A stretch of DNA of 64,000 bases from Takakia lepidozioides (taxonomy: Eukaryota; Streptophyta; Takakiopsida; Takakiales; Takakiaceae): the NCBI GenBank assembly GCA_030704615.1, contig CM060732.1, positions 59,811,053 through 59,875,052 of the forward strand, given 5' to 3'. Positions 53,675 to 64,000 of this stretch are shown here, piece after piece (position 1 is the first letter of the stretch; the number at the start of each line of letters is the position of its first letter). The translations under genes were made by a program, and so were the position numbers. The notes below the pieces were generated by a model. That model did not search any database, was not told the DNA's origin, and was given only the letters and a program-made list of their open reading frames with translations.

Positions 53675-56227
53675 TCACCAATAATCCCCACAAGAGCAAA
53701 TCCCGTCCTTGAAGTGATGAAAGCGGTTGACATCCCTTGCCACAATTTCCCGCTCAAGGATCCTAGAGATGAACTTGGTGGCGGTGTGACAATCGCCACA
53801 TACCCGAAGATTCTTGACAATGCGGATAGGTGTCCGAGGAGGGGTGCTGATGAGCCCAAAAGCAATAGCCAGTTTTTCACTGTGGTAACACAGAGCATGT
53901 TTCCTCATCTGCTGATCTACATCATGCAAGACAAAACGTGTGTCTGGCTGATAACCTGCCTCCTCCATTTGTCTAGACAATCTCTCCAACTCAACATAGA
54001 TCTCATTTGTTTGTGGGTGCGATCTATCTTCTGCTACAAATGCATGCACCCCATTGTTCACCTTGATCCAGGTGACTCCTCGCACCTTTTTCACACCTCT
54101 CGCCTCCATTACTTTTCTTACCTTTGCTACAGCATCCCACCTGGCTGCCGCAGCATAGATGTTTGACAGTAGAGCATACACTCCGGCATTTTCAGGTTCT
54201 AAGTTGAGAACACGTTCTGCAGCATGTTCTGCTAACTCCATGTTGCCATGAATTCCGCAGGCACCAAGCAAAGCCCCCCACACTGAAGCATCTGCTTCAA
54301 AAGGCATTTTATTGATTAATTCCTTTGCCTCAACAAGCTGCCCTGCGCGACCCAGCAGGTCGACCATGCAGCCATAGTGCTTCCCAGTTGGTGTGATGCC
54401 ATGGTCTTGACTCAAAGAAAGGAAGTAATGATGGCCTTGATCCACCAGGCCCACGCGACTGCATGCAGAGAGAACACCAATAAATGTTACATCGTCTGGC
54501 TTCACTCCTTCCTGTTGCATCTGTTCAAAGAGTTGAAGGGCCTCCCTAGCACGCCCATGCTGGGCATATCCTAGAATCATCACATTCCATGAGACCACAT
54601 CTGCTTTGGGAATTTGGTCAAACACTTTCCGTGCATTCATCACATTCCCACACTTTGCATACATGTCAACAAGAGTATTTCCCAAGGTAACATCTGACTC
54701 AAATCCAGATTTCATGATCTGGGCATGGACCCACTTGCCCTCTTCCAGGGCTGCAAGGTTGGCACACAAGTTGAGGATTCTAATGAAAGTGACCTTGTTG
54801 GGCTTCACACCTTCTTGGTCCATTTGCCTAAATAGTTCAAAAGTCTCCTCATCATGACCCTGCTGAGCACAGCATGCAATCATCGCAGTCCATGAAATCA
54901 CATCTCGCTCAGGCATTTCGTCGAACACTTGGCGCGCATCCAACAGGCTCCCGCACTTGCAGTACATGCTAACAAGGGCGTTCCCCACTCGGACGTCTGA
55001 CGCAAATCCAGCTTTGATGATGTCTTGATGGAGTCGTTTGCCTTGTTCCAGAGCTGCTGGGATGGTGCACGCATTGAGTATGCTGATGAAAGTGACCACA
55101 TTTCTTTCTGGCATTTTGTCAAACAATTGGCACGCATCCACCACACTACCGCACTTGCAATACATAGTTACCAAGGCGGTCCCCACTCGGACATCAGACT
55201 CAAATCCCGCTTTGATGATGCCGGCATGGACCAACCTGCCTTCTTCCAAAGCGTCTGGGATGGCACATGCATTAAGGATGCTCATGAAAGTGACCTTATC
55301 GGCTTTTACGCCTTCTCTTTGCATTTGCCGAAATAGCTCCAACGCTTCCTCAGCATGCCCTAGCTGGGCTAATCCTGCAATCATCGCATTCCAGGAGATT
55401 ACATCTCGCTCTGGCATTTTCAAAAATACCTGGCGCGCATCCACCATGCTCCCGCATTTGCAATAAGTGCTGAGAAGTGCAGTCCCCACTCGGACATCTG
55501 ACTCAAATCCAGATTCTACGATGCTCGCATGGACCTGCTTGCCTTGTTCCAGAGATGCTGGGCTGGCACATGCCTTGAGGACGCTAACAAAAGTAACCTT
55601 GTCAGGCCTCACGCCTTCTCGTTGCATTTGTCGAAAGATTTCAAAGGCCGCTTCACTATGTCCGTTCTGAGCTAATGCTGCTATCATCATATTCCAGGAG
55701 ATCACATTCCGCTCAGGCATTTTTTCAAACACTTTGCGCGCATCCACAACACTCCCACACTTCACATACATGCTTAGAAGGGTGTTTCCCAGGAAGAAGT
55801 CCGGCTCGAATCTACTTTTAAGGATGTGCGCGTGCACACCCTTGCCATCTGCCAGGGCTTTCCTTCTCCCACATTCGAGCAGGAGCCGAGTACACGTCTC
55901 GTAATACGAACCAAAGCCTCGTTGCTCCATCCGATCCAAAATTCTCACTTCCTCCGTCAATTGTCCCTCTGTGCACACCGTGCTTACATCCCCTCTACTT
56001 CCCCAATTGACATTGCTGCGTCTCGCCTCGTTCGCTATTTCTCTGCGCCCTCCATCAGAAGCAGTGCTGCTTGTGGCCATTCCCTTGGCCGCACTCTGAT
56101 GCCCAACAAACACCTGGGGCTGATTCCCAGCTTGAAATTCCGCCTCCCCACATGACAACAAACAGTCTCTGGAGCACACCCTCTTGGACACTGAAGGTTG
56201 GGTGTGGAGAGGCATCATGCATTTCAT
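53675..56227 (-). CDS. PLS-class PPR-DYW RNA-editing protein, intact
   Basis: 850 codons, intronless, ending in the exact CGDYW tail. The N-terminus (from 56227; an ATG at 56080 is an alternative) is Ser/Arg-rich and could target a plastid or mitochondrion. PPR motifs begin near residue 105 and run in P-L-S triplets (YETCTRLLLECGRR, NTLLSMYVKCGSVVDARKVFEKMPERNVISWNMMI, QMQREGVRPDKVTF and so on) to about 640, then E/E+ motifs (SNIYAAAARWDAV), PG box (TWIKVNNGVHAF) and the DYW deaminase with YHSEKLA and CGDCH zinc sites. One S-P pair (about 35 residues) is missing near 55,091-55,112, where MPERNVV runs straight into TFISILNACTI. Expected role: binding one or a few organelle transcripts and deaminating C to U. 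Convergent with the broken PPR gene to its left. Confidence 0.95.
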   Translation of the reverse strand: MKCMMPLHTQPSVSKRVCSRDCLLSCGEAEFQAGNQPQVFVGHQSAAKGMATSSTASDGGRREIANEARRSNVNWGSRGDVSTVCTEGQLTEEVRILDRMEQRGFGSYYETCTRLLLECGRRKALADGKGVHAHILKSRFEPDFFLGNTLLSMYVKCGSVVDARKVFEKMPERNVISWNMMIAALAQNGHSEAAFEIFRQMQREGVRPDKVTFVSVLKACASPASLEQGKQVHASIVESGFESDVRVGTALLSTYCKCGSMVDARQVFLKMPERDVISWNAMIAGLAQLGHAEEALELFRQMQREGVKADKVTFMSILNACAIPDALEEGRLVHAGIIKAGFESDVRVGTALVTMYCKCGSVVDACQLFDKMPERNVVTFISILNACTIPAALEQGKRLHQDIIKAGFASDVRVGNALVSMYCKCGSLLDARQVFDEMPERDVISWTAMIACCAQQGHDEETFELFRQMDQEGVKPNKVTFIRILNLCANLAALEEGKWVHAQIMKSGFESDVTLGNTLVDMYAKCGNVMNARKVFDQIPKADVVSWNVMILGYAQHGRAREALQLFEQMQQEGVKPDDVTFIGVLSACSRVGLVDQGHHYFLSLSQDHGITPTGKHYGCMVDLLGRAGQLVEAKELINKMPFEADASVWGALLGACGIHGNMELAEHAAERVLNLEPENAGVYALLSNIYAAAARWDAVAKVRKVMEARGVKKVRGVTWIKVNNGVHAFVAEDRSHPQTNEIYVELERLSRQMEEAGYQPDTRFVLHDVDQQMRKHALCYHSEKLAIAFGLISTPPRTPIRIVKNLRVCGDCHTATKFISRILEREIVARDVNRFHHFKDGICSCGDYW

Positions 56228-57132
56228 CTTTTGTGCACAAGGCAGTCAGATGAGGGGGCAGATACACCGAGCATTTCTTTCTTGAGCTGGATTGTTGAGC
56301 TGCAAACTAAAATTCCAGTGAAACACTCAGAGCCCATCTCCATTTCATGCATCTCTCTCACAGTCTCTCTCTCATTTCCTTCTTCCGAATCAATGTCGAT
56401 GGCTTTCTCGAAACCCAAAGATGAAATGGAGAGGTTCTCCTATGTGGGCTGTGAAGTTTGAACCCACAAACCGCCGCAGCGTGCCCTAACTGTGGCTCTT
56501 GTCAGGTGGCCTTCACACGACAGGGAAAACGTCCCGAGCGATTGAAAGGGTGTCCCGAGTGTATGTAATAAGGTATGGCATCCGCTTGGTGCTTGCAGTT
56601 ATCCGCCTTGGAGGAGTGTGATTTTGAGTCTTGCAGGGAGTGCAACTGCACAGATTTGAGGTTGTTTGATGTAATTTTCTTTGTATGTTCTTGCAATTGA
56701 TAGTTTACAAGGCAAAGGAAAAGACTTGCATAAATTTTCTGCGTGTGCTTTTCCTTGCAAAGAATGACATCTGTCTGTGCAAAATTTTCCTCTTAGACTC
56801 CTACAGACAGCTAAAATGCACATGGTCTGACAAGTCGCTGTTGTGTGTGCCTGTGAGAAATGAATGATTTGGGAGTCTGAATTTGTAAAGGTAACTGCTT
56901 CTTTCTCCGTGTACTTTTCCTAGTAGCCTCTTGAAGATCATTATCTCTGGTCCCTACATACTTGAGTGGTCGTCACGGTGCTCTGTCCTCCTTTGCGTTT
57001 AGTCAGAATTGGAGTAGTACGAGAGATTCTGAAATTGTCGAAGGGACACTTTGTGTGTTGTAGAGCGTACTCTCCTAAGAGCTTGGCTCTTTCGTGACTG
57101 CGCGAAGTGAAGGCTCTCTAAGAAGTGGAACC
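56228..57132. other. divergent intergenic region between PPR-DYW and DRC2
   Basis: About 0.9 kb separates the two divergent starts, so both promoters must lie here. No strong TATA box or long ORF seen. Confidence 0.5.
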
Positions 57133-60100
57133 ATGGGGCCTAAACCACCAGAAGAAAAGAAGAAGAAGGTGCACGCTCATCCCATCTTATAGGCCAATGG
57201 TCCCGTCAGTGGTAGTGCCAGGTTTCACAAACTTAGCAACACAGTTCCACTAATAAGAAGTTAAATTGCAAAGATGATCTGCAAGTAGAACAGAAACATG
57301 TTAGCTTTTATCTATATTGGTGTTTGATTGACTGGCTGAACCTTGATCAAACAACACCTCCTCTCAGGTATCCCCTTGTACTCAACATGCTTATCGTCCT
57401 TACTCAAATTTTTAGTATGTGCTAGGGGATACCGGGAACTTGTAGCATACAATCTTGGTAAGCTGCAAAAGGTCAACATGTCAATATTTCAGGGACAAAT
57501 TTAGGCTTGGGTTGCATTTTATTTTTGAGTTATGATGAGATGAAGTAGTGAGTATTCCCATCACAAAGGGGCCAGACACTTCCTCGTCACACTATTGGAT
57601 GCCAAAAAGAAGATGCATCAACATCTTGATTCTGGCCGATAACAGAGCCTTAAAAGTTTTTTATACTGATTTTGAGAAGGAAAAGGATGTGGTAGGGGCG
57701 GGGGTAAGTGGATCTTAGATCATCCTTTCAGAGAGTATGAGAGTTGCAGATTGTCAATTGGAAGCCTGTTAAGGGGTACGTGCCAGTTGCATGCTTTTGA
57801 AAATTGTAGTGTTAAATTCCAGGTGAAGAAGGTTCTCACAGAGGAGGAGAAAAGGATAAAGGCGGAAATGCTGGCACTTCAGGTACCAAGTTTCTCCATC
57901 TGTTCCCAATGATCACCTCTACAGGCTTGTAAATTTTTGGGCAAAATAACAAATCCAGAGATAGGGATAAAGGTATCTTTCACATAAGAGATTGGCTTAC
58001 GAAAGGGTGGGACTTAAAGGTTTAGTTTTTGGTGATCTAAAAACACCTGCATTATCTAGCACCGAGGGGAGGATGCAAGTGTGGGTTTTCATGGAAATGA
58101 TTTAAGGAAGCACAAAAGCCGTGGACTACAGATGGAGTCAGTTATTTCTCTGAAGAGGGGTCATACAAAAATATTTGCTGATATTTGATGGTCTCAAATG
58201 GGAGAGCATGAACTCACTTAGTACAAATGAGTCACTTTGTACTTGTTCCCCTCTGACATCACTTAAGTTGTTTCTCTCTCACTAACAAGGATGCAATAAA
58301 GTTCATCCCTCAATCTTACTCCCTTACGCTGGAGCGGCGCTCTGCTGTTGGAACAGCTGATTGGCACATACAAAGTATGTGGAGGGCATTTGTGCAACGT
58401 CTGTTAATCCCCCGTGTCTTGTGGCTTGCTAAATTAGCTCACCTCTTAAATTACCACCAGTGTGTCCATGATGCCCACGCTAATGAATGTTGTGGCAACA
58501 TGTGAAATTGGATGCATTTGAATGTCTTTTGCATCTCTTGACAGGCTGAAGAGATGCGAAAGAAAAAAATACGAGATCGAAGGGACCAGATAAAGAAACA
58601 TATGGTTTGTGCCTACCCTTATGTTTTAAAGCAGCATCAGTCAGGACACAGTACTAATGATAACAATTACCGTTCGAGTATTGACAGTTTTAGATTTGTA
58701 AGTTATAGCTTTCACTAATGCCACATTGAATCTTAGACCTGCCAGGTCCATGAAATGCACGCTTTTGTTTTGATACTACTGTGTGGAATCTATCTGGGAC
58801 ATAAATGCTGACCTAAAACATGTGAAGAATATTGTTGACCAGTTGATTATTTCAGATGACTGGGTATTCTCGACAATCAAATCACGTTGAGACATGGTTG
58901 ATGAAGCTTGGAAGCCTTACAATGGGTGTGTTGGTGTGTATTCAGATTGATGAGGAAAAGCTGAGCAAGATGAGTATGCTGCAAATACACAAGGATTGGC
59001 GCAAGATAATGCGTATTGCTAAAACTCAAGACCTACGCAAGGACATTGAATGGTTGTCTGAGAAGCATGTGCATCAGGTGTCCCCTTGTTCACATTTCAG
59101 GATGATAGTCAATCCATCGTCAATTGAAAGGGGTCAAGGGGTGGAGAGGGAGACAGATGCGAACTCACAGACAGATAGACCAGGAGGCATGCAGATTGAA
59201 AAACAGAGAGACATTGTTGCTTTGTCTTACCAATAAATTTTCAGACTGCCAAGGTGTGGTAGAAGGTTGATTTTTCCTTAATGGATGGATGGGAGAAGAC
59301 TACAACTCAACATGTAGTCCTGCAATTGAGATGTATGAATATGCAAATATACAGAGTGGCGACTGTGGATATGTGGATATGGCACAGGTGGAGGTGAAGG
59401 ATACCACCATAGCAACCTTCCAAAAGACAACTGATGAGTCAGAAGCACAGCATCAGAATGCGCTAAGCAAGCACTTGAGCATGCTTGACACACTTATTGA
59501 CCTCCATTACATCCGCACAAAGGTTTCCCTAGGTTCCTTCTTTTTACTCTTTCTAACACCTCTGGGTGTCAATTGTGTTGCTCTTGCTACACTTGAGCAG
59601 GAAAAAATTAGTCTATGATGCTCTATACTCTGATTAAACCCCTGATGTTGTTGTTGTTGTTCTAGACTTGTGTATAGTTTATGCCAGAATGGAACAGTGA
59701 TTGACATGTTATATTGCAACATGGCCTCCATTTGGAATGCAACCGCTCCACCCAGCGAGAAACTGGTGGTGTTGTGGGCTTGTATGCATGCCATTAAGGG
59801 ATTCCCCTAACAGATGTTTCCATGAATATTGTAACCAAGCAAAGTAGTTCTGTCCTCAACTTGTAACTTGACATAAGATTCTGTTTTTTTTCTGTCACAG
59901 AAAATGGAGGAAGATTTTCAAAGCCACTTGAAGAGATTGAAGGAGGAGTTTAGTCAAGAAAGAACTAACATGACAAACAACCACGAAGCACAGAAGAAGG
60001 TTGTTGTCTACCCTCTCGCAAAGTCCTACAACACAACACTTACAGTTATCTTACCTGGTCCAAGAAGTACAGAGATGCCTGCATGCTCAAGCACATGTGA

Positions 60101-61890
60101 ATTATGTGGATGTAATGATTTGCTCTTAATTCAGGCACTGTCATGGAACCTGTTGGGTATCTTGAGGATGGATCTGGCATAGCTCCCAACAGTTCTGAAT
60201 ATGAACATCCAATGAGAGAGACAATGTGGTGTTTGATTGCAGAGTTGGAAATGTGACATTTTTCCCAAATGTCTGAGGTTGGCCAAAGCTAAAGATGGCT
60301 GATAATCGAGAAAAAATTTCTTCCCAGACGTCAACTTCTAGTGGGAGTTGCAGCCTCGTCAAGGTGTTGGCCCAGTTTCTCAAGTACTCAGGAGGGGCTT
60401 GTACATGTCTGCAGGAAATGAAAGATATGTTAGCCGCAATGAAGGCTGAGTTTGATGAAGCCCTCGATGAGAAAAGACAAGAATTTGAAACCATGCGTGA
60501 AGAGCTTAAGGTATTTTTGCTGCCCTTCCTCTCATCCTGCAACATACCATGGTTGTCCTGTGGCATCAAGTGAGATAGATCCTCATCAGGGATATTTTGT
60601 CCCTTGCCCACTTCTGAATTCCCCTGTACTCTTCAATAACCACAGACCACAATTGCATCGTTTTCTCTGCACAGTATTTGGTTTGCAACACAGGCAGGAC
60701 CCACATGATGTGCTCCTTGGCCGCTGGTTTTGGGACTACAGACCACCCAAGTTCAGTCCCATGGTGTCGATCACAGGGGGATTACTCTGTATGTTGCACT
60801 TAGAAGTCCAGTTGATGAAAATGGTTGATGGTTCGTCCAAAATAACCATCCTTATTGGCCTTGTTCCAGAATAAAAACACAGAAGATTACAATGTCATGA
60901 AGATATCATTAGAAAGTGGAATTGAGGAGCTTGAGCGCCGCATTGAGCACACCCATCAGGTGATCACTATCCAGCATTAATACATGTTCACTTACTGTAC
61001 CCTGCCGTCAGCATTTGTGACTAGCACTGGACATTTCAATAGAATCAATTGATCACTCCATCAGCACGTTCTAAAGTTATAAACGATGCAAGGGATGACA
61101 GACATATTTGCATACCACGGAGGCAAAGATGGTAACATTCAAGGCACTGGTTGCCAAGGACGCCATCACTGCACGAATCATCGAGCAACGCATGCGGAGG
61201 CTCATACGCCTGCATGACACCCTTGCTTACTGGCGTGTCCGCATTGCCACCAACAGGTGCCCCACCATTTTCCTCTTTTCTTTTCTCTTTTGAGATGGAA
61301 TTGGCAGCTAAAGGGAGCTTCATTCCACCATCTATGGATGAAGGTATTGACGGAAGGTTCTAGGACCCATCAGAGAGGCATTAGCTCTACATGATGATGA
61401 CAAGAATCAGAATTCTCATCCCTACTCATTGAAGCACACAACATTGCCAAACTGGGAAGTTTTGTGTAGATATATTTCACTTGTCTCACTTGCCTGCAAA
61501 TGGGATGCCAGCCAGCTGGTCTGTTGACTAGAGCAGAGACTTTCTATCTGTGACCTTGGAGGGAGTCAGCATCCAAAACCCCCTGAGCTTTCCTACAGGA
61601 AACATTATACAGCCATTATATTTGAAAACTGAAGCCACTTGTGATACACTTTCCCTGATACATCTGGCTCTCGCCACATAAGCTTAGACATTCTGATGAC
61701 CAGATGCACAGAACTAAATAATACAGCCTCGATCTGTGATGGGCCCTACTTTCTACCATGTTTGGACAGCAAAGAGTGGGAGGCAGCTAATAACACTCTA
61801 CATGATGAGAAAGACCGAATAAACAAGCACTACCAAGATCTCAAGAAAACTCTCAACAAGTTGCACAACTCAGAGCATCACAAACTGAAG
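57133..61890 (+). CDS. DRC2: dynein regulatory complex subunit 2 (CCDC65/FAP250-like), 5' ten exons
   Basis: Exons with GT-AG junctions: 57133-57168 (ATG, MGPKPPEEKKKK), 57823-57882, 58545-58604, 58946-59077, 59388-59522, 59901-59999, 60415-60510, 60870-60959, 61102-61256, 61770-61890. All introns are phase 0 except the last (phase 2); together they give 328 codons without a stop. The product is almost wholly coiled coil. Its order matches DRC2: a Lys/Glu-rich start (LTEEEKRIKAEMLALQ), the conserved block IHKDWRKIMRIAKTQDLRKDIEWLSEKH, HQNALSKHLSMLDTLIDLH, MEEDFQSHLKRLKEEF and KDAITARIIEQRMRRLIRLHDTLAYWR. DRC2 pairs with DRC1 to form the base of the nexin-dynein link that controls bending of motile axonemes; in plants this means sperm flagella. 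The protein is usually near 480 residues, so the last third is beyond 61.9 kb. Confidence 0.85.
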
Positions 61891-62079
61891 GTGCCTCCAC
61901 ATTTTACACTCTATTTGTTAAATGGCAGCCAGGAGTGCATCTAACTGGATGGGATTCTACAGATTTGGAACCAGTCAATCCATCTCTCTCTCTGCACCTT
62001 TTTAAAATTCTTTCCTTCCTTTCTATCAAACGTTATAAAGTACCTTTTCATTTCATTCCATTTCCTTACTTTCTATGTT

Positions 62080-63110
62080 CACATTCTAAGGGCATTGGGC
62101 AGTTCAGGGTGTGCTGCCATAGTCTGTGGATAGAGACTGGTAGGTGGGATGACCTGCAACGTGAGACCTCCTATCCCCGCTTGGGCTGGGAACAAAAGGG
62201 AAATCAGCAAGTGAAGAATATTTCTTCTTTCATTGCCCTTTCTACCGTAAGATCCGTGGGAGATTCAGTGGTCTATCCCGTGATATCCCATCTCTCCGGA
62301 GGTTTTCCGTTATGAGGATTAGAAATGCTTGGCAGCTTACCTGCATGAGTTTCTGTTGACTCTTAGACAATCCTACAATAGTTGCTTTTGGCGCTTGTGG
62401 AGGGCCCCTCTCTCTTTCTTTTTGCTTTCTTTCTCAGGGTGGGTTCCCACAACCTATGGACAGAGACTGGTAGATGGGAAAACCTGCAATGGGAAGGACC
62501 GCCTATGTCCAGCTTGCATAGGGCGCAGCCGGGAAATTGAAACTGAAGAACACTTCTTCTTCTATTGTCCTCTATACTACGAGATCCGTGGGAGATTCCA
62601 CTGTTTATTCCGTGGAACCCAATCTCTCACTGAAGTCTTCCACTATGAGGATCAGAAATGCTTGGCAGCTTACCTGTTTTGTTTCCTCTCTCAAGTTTTC
62701 TTGTCCCATAAGCTGAGCTTTCCGCGGACGTTATAAAGCACCATTTCATTTCATTTCATTTTCTCATGTCCCATATAATATAACGTACCATTTCATTTCT
62801 CTCACTCGTTTTTCCGGTTGGGCCTTCTGTCGACTTGGTAAATTTCTTCTTGTTCTCTATGAGACTATGAGGGTCAGAAATGCTTGGCAGCTTACCTGCA
62901 CGAGGCCTTGACCCTTAGACAATCCCTTGAGCAGTAGTTGCTTTTGGGCTGTTTTTTGGCTCTGGTTTTGTTTACTCTCTCTGAGCTTTCCGCGGACGTT
63001 ATAAAGCACCATTTCATTTCATTTCTCTTGTTTTTTCCATTTTGTCCCATAAGCTCTTTGAGCTTTCCGCTTACGTTGTAAAGTACCATTTTATTTCATT
63101 TCCCTCTCAG
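62080..63110 (+). mobile_element. LINE 3' ends nested in the last visible DRC2 intron
   Basis: Two zinc-ribbon segments (62,090-62,370 with GIGQFRVCCHSLWIETGRWDDLQ; 62,440-62,735 with GRSREIETEEHFFFYCPLYYEIRGRF) and a third partial one (62,870-62,940). The tail GAGCTTTCCGC...ACGTTATAAAGCACCATTTCATTTC occurs at about 62,718-62,760, 62,988-63,030 and, diverged, 63,060-63,103. All in the same orientation as DRC2. Confidence 0.7.
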
Positions 63111-64000
63111 GATAGGATGTATGCAGCTTGCAACATGTAAGAAGTGGAGACAGGAGATCATTTACAATGCCACGATGAGAAAGATACAATAACATTTCAG
63201 AGGCTCTCCTACCTGGCAGGGGCACTTAGTTTTGGAGACCAGAATCGATTGGTAGGTTCCCTCCCATAGGTTTTCCACCTTCGAGCACGGATATAGGATG
63301 GTTAATATTTCCTCTCTTGTCCAGTAGGCCCTCTGGGCCTCCTCTGTCACAAGGCTTGTTTGAATAGGCCCTTGTGCATCCAGTGGACTTGATAAATTCT
63401 TCTCTTTTCTGCGTTGAAGTCTTTTTTGGGACTCTCATTTGGAACATAGTCCTGTAGGCTCCCTGTACCTCTTATCGACATAATAGATTTCCTTTTGACT
63501 TTTAAGATTAGTTATGCAACAGAGGAGAAGTGAAGGGGCTGAAGGGATACATCAACTTCTTCACAGCCTCAATGAAGGCCAAAAGGGCCTCCCCACGTTG
63601 GGCTCCAGGGTTAAGTTCAGCTGGCTGCTTGTCATAGCAGTAAGTTAACTCTTCAGGGAGAAAGGGAATCCAGATACCTGATCTGTGGAAATGGTTGTGA
63701 GCTTTTCCATGGGTAGTTTCCTCACCTGTGGAAAATATGGCACTGCACCACTGTACACTTCAAGAAGCTCAAGACTGTGTCAACAGCTTGAACCGTCTTG
63801 TGGACTCAGTTCTGGCATGAATCATTGCATCAAATTGATGCTAGAGATACATGCTTTCTAGAGTCCACCTGGAAGGCCAGAAGTTTATAGATTCAGGCAT
63901 TTGCACAGGGCTGCAAGCTTTCTGCGACTACGAAGGCCCCCATTCTGTCATTCCAAACCTGTGACACCTATTTTCCCTTTGTGTGTTTGCTAGGACAGGA
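63111..64000. other. end of window, no recognised gene
   Basis: Presumed DRC2 intron or further sequence. I looked for the remaining DRC2 exons here and did not recognise any. Confidence 0.35.

Noticed and set aside
1-64000. tRNA, rRNA or other structured RNA genes
   Set aside because: I looked for tRNA A/B boxes with cloverleaf pairing and for rRNA-like blocks and saw none convincing.

Overview
This window is nuclear DNA from a land plant that still makes swimming sperm: a bryophyte, lycophyte or fern, less likely a cycad or Ginkgo. Three things point there. Two long PLS-class pentatricopeptide (PPR) genes end in DYW domains. There is a secreted TPD1-like plant protein. A multi-exon gene matches DRC2/CCDC65, a subunit of the dynein regulatory complex of motile cilia, which non-flagellate seed plants lack. 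GT-AG introns, chromoviral and Copia retrotransposons and LINE debris fit a repeat-rich plant genome. I cannot name the species.

Layout. 0-2.2 kb (minus strand): a decayed retroelement-like cassette of Gag-like ORF, retropepsin-like fragment and a C5 cytosine DNA methyltransferase with five in-frame stops. 2.9-4.6 kb: two minisatellites. 5.6-25.9 kb: an unusual gene island carrying ten copies of a 24-bp palindrome (10-bp arms AACCTCCACT / AGTGGAGGTT around a 4-nt centre) in introns and between exons. Its genes are a small protein with YSPASP motifs like the RNA polymerase II CTD; a decayed protein with a ParB-like segment and a possible degenerate amino-methyltransferase fold; acidic and Ser-Pro-Lys-rich exons; and three FCP1/NIF-type HAD (CTD phosphatase-like) domains, two of them missing catalytic acids. 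One of these genes is split by a young Ty3/chromovirus (16,550-23,521) with 724-bp LTRs differing at one base and a 5-bp target duplication.

26-30.3 kb (minus): a Ty3-type gag fragment, a Copia gag-protease fragment and a broken GMC oxidoreductase. 30-37.7 kb: mostly non-coding. 37.7-38.3 kb (minus): an intact TPD1-like gene with a TATA box. 39.5-46.8 kb: an acidic exon, LINE 3' ends, a decayed HDHD3-like HAD hydrolase and a ~130-bp tandem repeat. 47.9-50.5 kb: a PPR-DYW gene split by a 16-bp tandem duplication. 51.5-53.3 kb: LINE reverse transcriptase remnants. 53.7-56.2 kb (minus): an intact 850-residue PPR-DYW gene. 57.1-61.9 kb: DRC2, ten exons seen, running past recognisable sequence at the right edge, with LINE pieces in its last visible intron.

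Two themes stand out. First, the island pairs a CTD-like peptide with CTD-phosphatase-like domains and shares one palindrome family across its introns; this may be an undescribed gene family or mobile gene set. Second, most of the broken frames carry TGA or TAG stops at positions that look like former CGA or CAG codons, as expected from deamination of CG/CHG-methylated cytosine in plant DNA.
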